Assembly (NCBI GenBank): GCA_016712675.1
Contig: JADJQR010000001.1
Coordinates: forward strand, 1,736,001-1,800,000
Reading direction: 5' to 3'
Origin: a bacterium
Lineage (GTDB): Bacteria; Krumholzibacteriota; Krumholzibacteriia; LZORAL124-64-63
Length of the DNA stretch: 64,000 nt
Positions within the stretch are counted from its first letter, which is position 1; every line of letters starts with the position of its first letter. Of this stretch, positions 35,276 to 45,236 are shown one piece after another. The position numbers and the translations under genes are program-made. The notes beneath the pieces were generated by a model. It did not search any database, was not told the DNA's origin, and saw only the letters and a list, made by a program, of their open reading frames with translations.

Positions 35276-36619
35276 ATGCCTTTGCGCGTGAGCATTTCGG
35301 GGATCCGCGGCGTCATCGGCGACGGGCTCGACGCCGTCGGGGTGGTGCGTTGGGCCAGCGCCTTCGGGGCCTGGCTGCCGCCGGGGCCGGTCGTCGTCGG
35401 CCGTGATACGCGCCCGAGCGGGCCCATGGTGCTGTCGGCCGTCACGGCGGCGTTGAATTCGACGGGCCACGATGTGCTGGACATCGGCATCGCGACCACG
35501 CCGACGACCGAGGTGGCCGTGCAGCACGGCCCGGCGGTCGGCGGCATCATCATCACCGCCAGTCACAACCCGCAGCAGTGGAATGCCCTGAAGTTCCTGC
35601 GCGGGGACGGGCTGTTCCTCAGCGCGATCGAGGGCGCCGAGGTGGCCGCGCACATGGAGCGCGGCGACGGCCACGTGGGCTGGGATCGCCTCGGGCGCGT
35701 GATCGCGCAACCGGGCGCCGACGACCTGCATCTGGACGAGGTGTGCGCCGCGCCCTGGCTGGACACGGCCGCGATTCGCGCGCGCGGCCTGCACGCGGTC
35801 GTCGACGCGGTCGAGGGCGCCGGCGGCGCGATCGTGCCGCGGCTGCTCCACAGGCTGGGGGTGCGCTGCACGCCGCTGTATTGCGGGTTAAGCGGCAACT
35901 TCCCGCACGATCCCGAGCCGACGCCCGCCCACCTGGCGGCGCTGCGCGAGGAGGTGCGCCGGCAGGGGGCCGATCTGGGGTTCGCGGTGGACCCTGACGC
36001 CGACCGCCTGGCGCTGGTCGATGGTGACGGCACCGCGCTGAGCGAAGAGTTGACGCTGGTGCTGGCGGCCGATTTCCTGTTGGGGCGGACGCCGCCGGGC
36101 AGCCCCGGCGACCTGGCCGTCAACCTGTCGACGACGGGGCTGATCGAGACGGTGGCGGCCCGCCACGGGCGCCGCGTGTGGCGCACTCCGGTCGGCGAAG
36201 CGAACGTGGTGGAGACCATCCTCGCCCGCGGCTGCCTGCTGGGCGGCGAAGGCAACGGCGGGGTCATCTATCCGGCCGTACACGCCGGGCGCGACTCGCT
36301 GGTGGGCATCGCCATGATCCTCCAGCACCTGGCCGACCGGAAGGCGTCGCTGGCGGAGCTGGCCCGCGAACTGCCGCCGGTGGCGATGGTCAAGACCAAG
36401 ATCGAGGATCCGGACTTCCCCTCCGGCGAAGCCCTGGCCCGGCGCCTGGCGCAGCTGGGGCCGGGCGACATAGACGCGCGCGACGGCCTCAAGTGGACGG
36501 GCGCCGACGCCTGGGTGCATGTGCGTTCGTCCAACACCGAACCGGCGGTACGGATCATTGCCGAGGCTAAAGACGAATCCTCCGCGGTCGATCTCATAAG
36601 CCGCGTGAAATCAGGCTGA
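35276..36619 (+). CDS. glmM: Phosphoglucosamine mutase-like alpha-D-phosphohexomutase
   Basis: Interconverts GlcN-6-P and GlcN-1-P on the way to UDP-GlcNAc. It has 447 residues. The start VSISGIRGVIG is the family N-terminus. The phosphoserine loop is ITASHNP with Ser96. DPDADR (Mg binding), GEANVVE with GGEGNGG (sugar binding) and RSSNTEPAVRI (phosphate binding) follow in order. GGGGGAG lies six bases before the ATG. The direct neighbour is glmS, the preceding enzyme of the pathway, which favours GlmM over phosphomannomutase. The sequence type resembles archaeal-like GlmM, so mannose activity is not excluded. Confidence 0.9.
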   Translation: MPLRVSISGIRGVIGDGLDAVGVVRWASAFGAWLPPGPVVVGRDTRPSGPMVLSAVTAALNSTGHDVLDIGIATTPTTEVAVQHGPAVGGIIITASHNPQQWNALKFLRGDGLFLSAIEGAEVAAHMERGDGHVGWDRLGRVIAQPGADDLHLDEVCAAPWLDTAAIRARGLHAVVDAVEGAGGAIVPRLLHRLGVRCTPLYCGLSGNFPHDPEPTPAHLAALREEVRRQGADLGFAVDPDADRLALVDGDGTALSEELTLVLAADFLLGRTPPGSPGDLAVNLSTTGLIETVAARHGRRVWRTPVGEANVVETILARGCLLGGEGNGGVIYPAVHAGRDSLVGIAMILQHLADRKASLAELARELPPVAMVKTKIEDPDFPSGEALARRLAQLGPGDIDARDGLKWTGADAWVHVRSSNTEPAVRIIAEAKDESSAVDLISRVKSG

Positions 36620-36669
36620 TAAGGCCATTCGGGCCCCCGGGGGGCCGTCGCCCAAGGAGACGTGAGCCC

Positions 36670-38490
<1,821 letters not shown>

Positions 38491-38501
38491 GCGCGAGGGA
38501 C

Positions 38502-38635
38502 GGCGCGAGGGACGGCTCGGGCGAGGGGACGCAGGGCGGCGACATCGTGTCGCCGCCCTGCTCCGCTTCGGCGCCTTCCGCCATCCTGGCTCCAGGCGCC
38601 TGCGCGAGCCCCTCGCCCGAGCCGTCCCTCGCGCC
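38502..38635. repeat. Nested inverted repeats directly after glmS
   Basis: A perfect 27-bp inverted repeat has arms at 38502-38528 and 38609-38635. Inside it lie a perfect 14-bp hairpin with a TCG loop (38531-38544 with 38548-38561) and a third hairpin, GGCGCC...GGCGCC (38570-38600). The left arm is preceded by a second copy of its first 12 bases. A transcript could fold into one long, multi-branched structure. No T-tract follows. Confidence 0.9.
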
Positions 38636-38641
38636 CGCATC

Positions 38642-38756
38642 GCCGTGGCGGCATCGCCGGGCTCGCCGTGGCGGCATCGCCGGGCTCGCCGTGGCGGCAT
38701 CGCCGGGCTCGCCGTGGCGGCATCGCCGGGCTCGCCGTGGCGGCATCGCCGGGCTC
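38642..38756. repeat. Five perfect tandem copies of a 23-bp unit
   Basis: Copies begin at 38642, 38665, 38688, 38711 and 38734. The unit starts GCCGTGGCGG and contains the short palindrome GGCG-GCAT-CGCC, so each copy can form a small hairpin. Together with the preceding inverted repeat it fills most of the 393-bp gap 38491-38883; the remainder holds a promoter. Confidence 0.95.
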
Positions 38757-38795
38757 GCCTCCACCTCGCGCCGGCATCACGGCCTCACGCGGACC

Positions 38796-38824
38796 TTGAA
38801 TCGCTCGGCGGGCTGGGGTATGAT
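38796..38824 (+). promoter_or_regulatory. Promoter of the RCC1-repeat gene
   Basis: TTGAAT at 38796-38801, a 17-bp spacer and TATGAT at 38819-38824, 59 bp before the ATG. Confidence 0.75.
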
Positions 38825-38883
38825 GGAATAAGGACAGATTTGGTACGGATTGTTGGCGCCGGAACGTAACCCAGGAGCGAGAC

Positions 38884-40890
38884 ATGCGCCCTCCCATCAC
38901 GTGGCCAGTGTTGGCGATCATGTTCGTGCTGATCCGACCGGCCGTCACGGTCGCCGGCGGCGTCATCGAGGCATGGGGCCAGAAGGTCATCCCGTCGCCG
39001 AGCCAGATGGCCGGATTCGTGAAGGTCGCCAATTCCGGCGATTTCAATGTCGCCCTGCGGGGCGACGGCACCTTGTGCGCCTGGGGGCACAATGTGCACG
39101 GGGAATGCGCGGTGCCCACCTCGGCCGAGCCGTTCATCGACGTCGCGGCCGGATACCACCACGGACTGGCGGTCACGGCTTCCGGGAGCCTCGTCGGCTG
39201 GGGCCGGAACACGTACGGACAGGCCACGCCGCCGTCGCCGAATACGGGATTCGTGGCGGTGGCGGCGGGAGCCGAGTTCAGTCTGGGGCTGAAGGCCGAC
39301 GGGACCATCGTCGGTTGGGGATTCAGCTGGAGCAGCGCGGAATTCCCACCGACTCCCAATGCTGGCTGGATCCAGATCGCCGCCAACGACGAAACTTGCG
39401 TGGCCCGCCGGGCCGACGGCTCGGTGCGGGCCTGGGGGGAAATACAGCCAAACGTTCCCGCGCTCAACAGCGGCTTTGTCGATGTGGCGGCCGGCGACGG
39501 TTTCGTCGTGCTGCTGAGGGACGACGGCAGCCTGGTCCACTTCGGCTACAACTACGACGGCCTGAATATCCTACCGGATCCCAACAGCGGATTCGCTGCG
39601 GTGGCCGCCGGGGACCAGCACGCGCTTGGCGTCAGGGACGACGGCTCGATCGTGGCCTGGGGTAGCAACGACTACGGCCAGTGCGATGTGCCGGCGCCCA
39701 ACAGCGGGTTCGTCGCAGCGGCGGCGGGATATTTCTACAGTGTGGGGCTGCGGTCCGACGGTTCGGTCAGCGGTTGGGGGATGGATGACGAAGGGCAGGC
39801 CGGAGGCCCGCTCGTGGCCGATGCCGTGGAGGTGTCGTGGGCGGACCGTGTCGGCGTGGCCCGCCACGAAGACGGCTCGCTGACCGTCTGGGGACTGGAC
39901 GTCCATCCACCCGTTCCCAACGAGGGATTCGTCCAGGTCGCCACCGTGCCCTTCAGTGCGCTGGCGCTCAGGGATGACGGTACGGTCGTCCGTCTGGGCA
40001 CCCGCTACTGGGATGACAGCGGCATCACGCCGGCCATGTTCTCGCCGAACGAGAACATCGTGGCCATCGATGCCGGTCTGTCCCATGCCATTGCGCTGCG
40101 CGATGACGGCAGCGTGCTGGTGATGGCGACCGACCTCAGCCTCAAGACGGTTCCCGAGCCGAACACGGGCTTCACGGCAGTCGCCGCCGGCGGAACGTTG
40201 AACCTGGGCCTGAAGGAGGATGGCTCCATCGTCGCCTGGGGCCAGAACGCGTACGGGCAACTGGCGGTGCCGGAGCCCAACCAGGATTTCGTCGGTATCG
40301 CCGCCGGCCATGGCTTCGGGCTCGGGCTCAAGTCCGATGGCACCTGCGTCGCCTGGGGCGTCCAGCTTGCGACGCCGACCATGGGTAATCAAGGTCTGGT
40401 CGAGATCGAGGCCTGGGGCCCGTATCTGGCCGCCGGCCGCCGTGCGGACGGCTCCCTGGAGATCTGGGGCGACGTCTCCGGGCACGCCTCTTCCTTCCAG
40501 GTGCCGGAACCGAACTCGGGATTCATCGACGTGTCGGCAGGCTACCACGGCATCGTCGCGCTGCGGAGTTCGGCAGCGACGGCCGTCGGGCCCGAACTGC
40601 CGATGGCCTCGCCACTGACCCTGGCGGCCAGCCCCAATCCGTTCAATCCGTCGGTGTCGCTGACGGTGACCAGCCGCGAATCCGTGTTCGTGTCCCTGGA
40701 GGTGCTCGATCTCGCCGGCCGCCGCCTGGCCGTGCTGTGGCGCGGCGAGCTGGCCGCCGGCGGTGCGCACACCGCGCAATGGAACGGGCGCTCGGACCAG
40801 GGGCGCGCGTTGCCGTCGGGCACCTATCTGCTGAGGGCACGGTCGCCGCGGGCGACGATGGTCTCCCAGAAGATCACGCTGGTACGCTAG
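38884..40890 (+). CDS. Secreted RCC1-repeat protein with FlgD/T9SS-type C-terminal tail
   Basis: A 668-residue exported protein. The signal peptide covers about residues 1-24 (cleavage near VAGG). About ten RCC1-like repeats follow, each with the pattern LRxDGSxxxWGxNxYGQxxVPxPNxGFxxVAAG, giving a beta-propeller (residues about 25-560). The end (from about 580) is a FlgD-like Ig domain: SPNPFNPSVSL, LDLAGRRLAVL, WNGRSDQGRALPSGTYLLRA. This matches tails used for outer-membrane export or surface attachment in T9SS-bearing and related phyla. AGGAG lies before the ATG. The ligand is unknown. A second protein in this window with the same tail type is the C25 peptidase, a possible processing partner. 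Confidence 0.88.
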   Translation: MRPPITWPVLAIMFVLIRPAVTVAGGVIEAWGQKVIPSPSQMAGFVKVANSGDFNVALRGDGTLCAWGHNVHGECAVPTSAEPFIDVAAGYHHGLAVTASGSLVGWGRNTYGQATPPSPNTGFVAVAAGAEFSLGLKADGTIVGWGFSWSSAEFPPTPNAGWIQIAANDETCVARRADGSVRAWGEIQPNVPALNSGFVDVAAGDGFVVLLRDDGSLVHFGYNYDGLNILPDPNSGFAAVAAGDQHALGVRDDGSIVAWGSNDYGQCDVPAPNSGFVAAAAGYFYSVGLRSDGSVSGWGMDDEGQAGGPLVADAVEVSWADRVGVARHEDGSLTVWGLDVHPPVPNEGFVQVATVPFSALALRDDGTVVRLGTRYWDDSGITPAMFSPNENIVAIDAGLSHAIALRDDGSVLVMATDLSLKTVPEPNTGFTAVAAGGTLNLGLKEDGSIVAWGQNAYGQLAVPEPNQDFVGIAAGHGFGLGLKSDGTCVAWGVQLATPTMGNQGLVEIEAWGPYLAAGRRADGSLEIWGDVSGHASSFQVPEPNSGFIDVSAGYHGIVALRSSAATAVGPELPMASPLTLAASPNPFNPSVSLTVTSRESVFVSLEVLDLAGRRLAVLWRGELAAGGAHTAQWNGRSDQGRALPSGTYLLRARSPRATMVSQKITLVR

Positions 40891-40910
40891 CCCGGGCCGT
40901 TGGCGGCGGC

Positions 40911-40961
40911 AGTCGGCCCGTGTCGTCAGTCGGCCCGTGTCGTCAGTCGGCCCTTGTCGTC
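40911..40961. repeat. Three tandem copies of a 17-bp unit
   Basis: AGTCGGCCCGTGTCGTC at 40911-40927 and 40928-40944, and a third copy at 40945-40961 with one G-to-T change. It lies between the RCC1 gene and ridA. Confidence 0.92.
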
Positions 40962-41027
40962 GGGAAGCACGGGGTGCACATTCGCGGTGGACACGGCGGA
41001 CGCCGACGATCCGGAAGGAGTGCCGAC

Positions 41028-41408
41028 ATGAGTCGCCAGATCATCAGGACGGACAAGGCACCGGGCGCCATCGGGCCCTACAACCAGGGCTTGCGCGCGG
41101 GGGGGTTCCTGTTCACGGCGGGGCAGATCCCGCTCGACCCGCAGACGATGCAGGTCGTCGGCGCGACAGCGGCGGAACAGGCTCGGCAGGCGCTGCAGAA
41201 CGCCAAGGCCATCGTCGAGGCGGCCGGCCTCACGATGAACGATGTCGTCAAGGCCACGGTGTTCATCCGTGACATGGGGCAGTTCGCGGCGATCAACGAG
41301 GTCTACGCGACGTTTTTCCCCGGCGACCCGCCGGCGCGCTCGGTCGTCGAGGTCTCGCGCCTGCCCAAGGATGTGCTGGTCGAAGTCGAACTCGTCGCGT
41401 ATGCTTGA
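41028..41408 (+). CDS. ridA: RidA-family enamine/imine deaminase
   Basis: Hydrolyses reactive 2-aminoacrylate and related enamines made by PLP enzymes. It has 126 residues, the usual size. The signature APGAIGPYNQGLRAGGFLF, AGLTMNDVVKATVFI, and the end PARSVVEVSRLPKDVLVEVE with the conserved active-site Arg are all present. GGAAGGAG lies 7 bp before the ATG. The gene is isolated between a tandem-repeat gap and tRNA-Sec. No clear promoter was found in the upstream 137 bp. Confidence 0.96.
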   Translation: MSRQIIRTDKAPGAIGPYNQGLRAGGFLFTAGQIPLDPQTMQVVGATAAEQARQALQNAKAIVEAAGLTMNDVVKATVFIRDMGQFAAINEVYATFFPGDPPARSVVEVSRLPKDVLVEVELVAYA

Positions 41409-41473
41409 CCGCGTCGCGGCCGGCGGGGTGGACCTTGCCCCGGGCGCCGCGGATTCCCACCTGCTCATCAGGC

Positions 41474-41571
41474 GGGAATGAATGGGTCCTGGTGGGCCCC
41501 GGGGACTTCAAATCCTTCTGTCGGGCGCGTTTACCGTCCGAGGTGGGTTCGATTCCCACACATTCCCGCCA
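41474..41571 (+). tRNA. selC: tRNA-Sec (anticodon UCA)
   Basis: A 98-nt tRNA with encoded CCA and the hallmarks of selenocysteine tRNA. The acceptor starts GGGAATG and pairs with CATTCCC. The six-base D-stem is GGGTCC/GGGCCC, the anticodon loop is CTTCAAA with TCA at 41508-41510, and the variable arm is long. The T-arm is GTGGGTTCGATTCCCAC. It implies selenocysteine insertion at UGA in this organism. No selA, selB, selD or recognisable selenoprotein gene lies in the window. Confidence 0.95.
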
Positions 41572-41724
41572 CTTGCTTCCCCGCGCCGGACGCCCGACGG
41601 CGGTCCGGCGGGGAACCGGTGGCCCCCGGCGGGCGTTTCCCGGTCTTCCGGCCCGGCGGCGGTGCGATTTGCCGCCCCGGCACCTGCCCCGGCGGGGGCG
41701 CGTTCCCGACTGGAGTGGCCCCCG

Positions 41725-42495
41725 GTGCATCCCGGCCCGCAGCAGCAGGCGGTTCGCAGGCGACGTTCGCGGCGCCCGGCCGCCGTGTCCGTGCCGCCGA
41801 CCGCCCGGCGGGCGTTGGCCTTCGGCCTGCTGCTGACGGCCCTGGCCGGGACCCGCGCGACGGCGCAGGAGGCGGCCGCGGACTCGCTCCTGGCGGTTCC
41901 GGCCACCGCCGAGGCGGTCCCGTCCGCCCAGGTCCTGCCCGAAGCGGCGGACGCCGCAGCCGGGGTGGCCACCCCGGACGCTGCCCCGCCGCAGGGCGAG
42001 GGGTCGGCCCGCGCGGCGGAACTGCCCGCGGTCAACCACTGGTCCACGGGCGTCAACGCGACCGGCGCCGTGCTGATGACGCCGCTGTTCCCGGGCTGGG
42101 GCCAGCTCTATGCCGACGGCGGCTGGCGCGCGGCGCTGGCCTTCGGCGCGGAGATGTACTTCTGGAGCAACCTGCTGTCGCGCGACCGGCAGGCCCGCCG
42201 CGACCTGGACCATGCGGCGACGCTGCCGGAAGGCGACTTCGGGCGCAGTTTCGCCGAGTCGCTGGCCGTCGAGCACCACGAGCAGATGAAGGATTTCGTC
42301 TGGTGGTCGGGCGGGGCGCTGCTGATCATCGCGCTGGACGCCTACGTCGGTGCCCACCTGTTCAACTTCGACCGGGACGCGGTGCCGGTGCCCGACCGCT
42401 GGGAGGATGTCTTCGGCCCGGTGGGGTCGGGGCCGGCGGTGAACGCGGGCGCGGGGCCGGAAGTCACCGTTTTCCAGTGGCGAAAGGGGTTCTGA
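41725..42495 (+). CDS. DUF5683-like exported/membrane protein
   Basis: A 256-residue protein of unknown function. From the GTG at 41725 (GGAG nine bases upstream) it has a long basic N-region followed by a hydrophobic core ending in ATAQ, a plausible signal peptide. An alternative GTG at 41785 gives a shorter n-region without a ribosome-binding site. The Ala/Pro-rich stretch about 50-105 is probably disordered. LMTPLFPGWGQLYADGGWRA is the DUF5683 hallmark (P-G-W-G-Q-x-Y), followed by two membrane helices. The family is common in Bacteroidetes and related phyla; its function is unknown. It lies between tRNA-Sec and lepA without an obvious operon partner. Confidence 0.72.
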   Translation: MHPGPQQQAVRRRRSRRPAAVSVPPTARRALAFGLLLTALAGTRATAQEAAADSLLAVPATAEAVPSAQVLPEAADAAAGVATPDAAPPQGEGSARAAELPAVNHWSTGVNATGAVLMTPLFPGWGQLYADGGWRAALAFGAEMYFWSNLLSRDRQARRDLDHAATLPEGDFGRSFAESLAVEHHEQMKDFVWWSGGALLIIALDAYVGAHLFNFDRDAVPVPDRWEDVFGPVGSGPAVNAGAGPEVTVFQWRKGF

Positions 42496-42624
42496 CCCCT
42501 ATCTTTGGCCGGGCGCGGCCCGCCAGGACCGCGTTTTTCGGCATGGGTGCCGGTCGTGGCCGCGGGTTCCCCCGCAGGCGGCGCTCCGGTGGCATCCGTT
42601 CCTCAGCCGACAGGTGACTGCCGC

Positions 42625-44430
42625 ATGGCCTTCGATCGTGAACGCGCGCGCAATTTCTGCATCATCGCGCATATCGACCACGGCAAGAGCACGCTGGCCG
42701 ACCGCCTGCTCGAGGTCACCGGCACGCTCACCGGCAAGGACATGCAGGAGCAGGTCCTGGACTCGATGGACCTCGAGCGCGAGCGCGGCATCACCATCAA
42801 GAGCCACCCCGTGCGCATGGACTACCGGGACCCGGCGGGGCAGCAGTGGGTGCTCAATCTGATCGACACGCCGGGCCACGTGGACTTCCACTACGAGGTC
42901 AGCCGCTCGCTGGCCGCCTGCGAGGGCGCGCTGCTGGTGGTCGACGCCGTGCAGGGCGTCCAGGCGCAGACCATCAACAACCTCTACCTGGCCGTCGAGC
43001 ACGACCTGACGATCATCCCGGTGATCAACAAGATCGACCTCGCGGCCGCGCGCGTGGATTACGTCACCGAGCAGTTCATCGACCTGATCGGCTGTGACCC
43101 GTCCGAGATCGTGAAGGTCAGCGCCAAGTCCGGGCAGGGCATCGAGGAACTGCTCAAGGCGATCGTCGACCGCGTGCCGCCGCCGAAGGGCGACCCGGGC
43201 GCGCCGGCGCAGGCGCTCATCTTCGACTCGATGTTCGACTCCTACGTCGGCGCCGTGGCCTACGTCCGCATGTTCAACGGCACCATCGCCAAGGGGCAGA
43301 AGATCCGGGTGTTCTCCAACGAGCGGCAGTTCGACGTTGGCGACATCGGCTGGTTCCGCCTGGCCCGCATCTCGCAGAAGGGCCTGACCGCCGGCGAGGT
43401 GGGCTACATTGCGACCGGGGCCAAGGACGTGCGCCACGTCCGCGTGGGCGACACGGTGACGCTGGCGGAGACGCCGTGCTCGGCACCATGGCCGGGCTAC
43501 GCCGAGGCCAAGCCCATGGTCTTCTCGGGTCTGTACCCGACCGAGAACGACCAGTACAACGAACTGCTGGACGCGCTGCAGAAGCTGCAGCTGAACGACG
43601 CCTCGCTGACCTGGGAGAAGGAGACTTCCGCCGCGCTGGGCTTCGGCTTCCGCTGCGGGTTCCTGGGCCTGCTGCACCTGGAGATCGTGCAGGAGCGGCT
43701 GGAGCGCGAGTACGGCCTGAACCTGATCGCGACGCTGCCGAACGTGGAGTACGAGGTCCTCCTGCGTGACGGCACCGTTCAGTTGTGCGAGAACCCGGCC
43801 CTGCTGCCGGACCCGAAGATCATCGCCGAGATCCGCGAGCCGATCGTGCGCGCGTCGGTGATCACGCCGAAGGAGTTCGTCGGCGCCGTGATCCAGATCT
43901 CGCTCGAGCGTCGCGGCGTGCAGACCAAGATGGAGTACCTGGACGTCGAGCGCGTGAACCTGGTCTTCGACCTGCCGCTCAACGAGCTGGTGGTCGACTA
44001 CTACGACAAGCTGAAGTCCGTCACGCGCGGCTACGCCTCGCTGGACTACGAGTACGTCAGGCATCGCGCCGACGACCTGGTGCGGCTGGACCTGAAGATC
44101 AACGGCGACGACGTCGACGCGCTGACCTGCATCGTGCACAAGGACAACGCCTACAGCTGGGGACTGAAGCTCTGCCAGAAGCTGAAGGAACTGATCCCGC
44201 GCCAGATGTTCGCCGTGGCCATCCAGGCCGCCGTGGGCTCGCGCGTGCTGGCGCGCACGACGGTGCAGCCGTTCCGCAAGAACGTGACCGCCAAGTGCTA
44301 CGGCGGCGACATCACGCGCAAGCGGAAGCTCCTGGAGAAGCAGAAGGAAGGCAAGAAGCGCATGAAGCAGGTCGGCTCCGTGGAGATCCCGCAGGAGGCG
44401 TTCCTGGCCGTGCTCAAGGTGGAACGCTGA
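42625..44430 (+). CDS. lepA: Elongation factor 4 (back-translocating GTPase)
   Basis: Ribosome-associated GTPase that acts on stalled or misassembled ribosomes. It has 601 residues. The G1 motif [13 protein letters not shown]3 DTPGH, G4 NKID and G5 SAKSGQG are present. Domain V and the LepA-specific C-terminal domain end in [20 protein letters not shown], the conserved basic tail. The ATG at 42625 has AGGTGA upstream. It is followed after 21 bp by lepB, the classical lepA-lepB pair. Confidence 0.97.
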   Translation: MAFDRERARNFCIIAHIDHGKSTLADRLLEVTGTLTGKDMQEQVLDSMDLERERGITIKSHPVRMDYRDPAGQQWVLNLIDTPGHVDFHYEVSRSLAACEGALLVVDAVQGVQAQTINNLYLAVEHDLTIIPVINKIDLAAARVDYVTEQFIDLIGCDPSEIVKVSAKSGQGIEELLKAIVDRVPPPKGDPGAPAQALIFDSMFDSYVGAVAYVRMFNGTIAKGQKIRVFSNERQFDVGDIGWFRLARISQKGLTAGEVGYIATGAKDVRHVRVGDTVTLAETPCSAPWPGYAEAKPMVFSGLYPTENDQYNELLDALQKLQLNDASLTWEKETSAALGFGFRCGFLGLLHLEIVQERLEREYGLNLIATLPNVEYEVLLRDGTVQLCENPALLPDPKIIAEIREPIVRASVITPKEFVGAVIQISLERRGVQTKMEYLDVERVNLVFDLPLNELVVDYYDKLKSVTRGYASLDYEYVRHRADDLVRLDLKINGDDVDALTCIVHKDNAYSWGLKLCQKLKELIPRQMFAVAIQAAVGSRVLARTTVQPFRKNVTAKCYGGDITRKRKLLEKQKEGKKRMKQVGSVEIPQEAFLAVLKVER

Positions 44431-44451
44431 CCGTCGCGGCGGGGAGGAACG

Positions 44452-45234
44452 ATGTTCGGGAAGAAGAAGGTCATCCGAGTCGGCAAGGCGCAGCCTCCGG
44501 CGCGCAAGCGGCACCCGGTGGCCGAATACGCGAGATCGATAGGTTCGGCGCTGCTGATCGCGCTCGTGCTCCGGCAGTTCGTCTTCCAGGCGTTCCGCAT
44601 CCCCACCGGGTCCATGCTGGAGACCCTGCAGATCGGCGACTTCCTGTTCGTGAACAAGTTCCTCTATGGCGCCAAGACACCGGACCGGATCCGCATCCCG
44701 CTGGTGAACTGGACGCTGATCGACGGCCTGCCGGTCCTGAAACTGCCGGCGATCCGCGAACCGCGACAGGGTGACATCATCGTCTTCGAGTACCCGCGCG
44801 ACCGCAACCTGGACTACATCAAGCGCTGCGTGGCGGTCGCGGGCGACACCGTGCGGGTCAAGGAGGGGGTGCTCTACGTGAACGGAAAGGTGTACGAGAG
44901 CAACCTGGGCCAGTTCGGCGGCGACCACTCGTGCATCCCGGTCGGGACCGACCCCGAGGGCTGCCCGCCGCCACGCGCGAAGAAGGACCAGGCTTCGTAC
45001 GGCCGCAACCCCCGCAACCACACCTTCCCGCTTCCGGGAATGCCGGATCCCTACGTGATCCCGCCGGGCCACATCTTCATGATGGGCGACAACCGCTTCA
45101 ACAGCCAGGACAGTCGCTACTGGGACCCGCTCGACACGCGCCTCATCAAGGGCAAGGCGATGTTCATCTACTGGTCGTGGGACGGGGAGCGGCACCTGCC
45201 GCGCTTCTCGCGGCTGGGCGACCTGATCCGCTGA
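44452..45234 (+). CDS. lepB: Signal peptidase I
   Basis: Inner-membrane serine protease that removes Sec signal peptides of exported proteins. It has 260 residues. One transmembrane helix (about 24-42) precedes IPTGSMLETL with catalytic Ser54 and YIKRCVAVAGD with catalytic Lys124. GDNRFNSQDSRYWDPL is the conserved box E. The insertion with GGDHSCIPVGTDPEGCPPP between boxes D and E carries two cysteines, and may form a disulfide-linked loop as in other S26 enzymes. GGGAGG lies upstream. Its substrates would include the secreted proteins at 7.5-14.7 kb and 38.9 kb. Confidence 0.95.
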   Translation: MFGKKKVIRVGKAQPPARKRHPVAEYARSIGSALLIALVLRQFVFQAFRIPTGSMLETLQIGDFLFVNKFLYGAKTPDRIRIPLVNWTLIDGLPVLKLPAIREPRQGDIIVFEYPRDRNLDYIKRCVAVAGDTVRVKEGVLYVNGKVYESNLGQFGGDHSCIPVGTDPEGCPPPRAKKDQASYGRNPRNHTFPLPGMPDPYVIPPGHIFMMGDNRFNSQDSRYWDPLDTRLIKGKAMFIYWSWDGERHLPRFSRLGDLIR

Positions 45235-45236
45235 GC

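Noticed and set aside
36620-36669. glmS ribozyme before glmS
   Set aside because: The gap is only 50 bp, far too short for the ribozyme core, and no matching motif is present.
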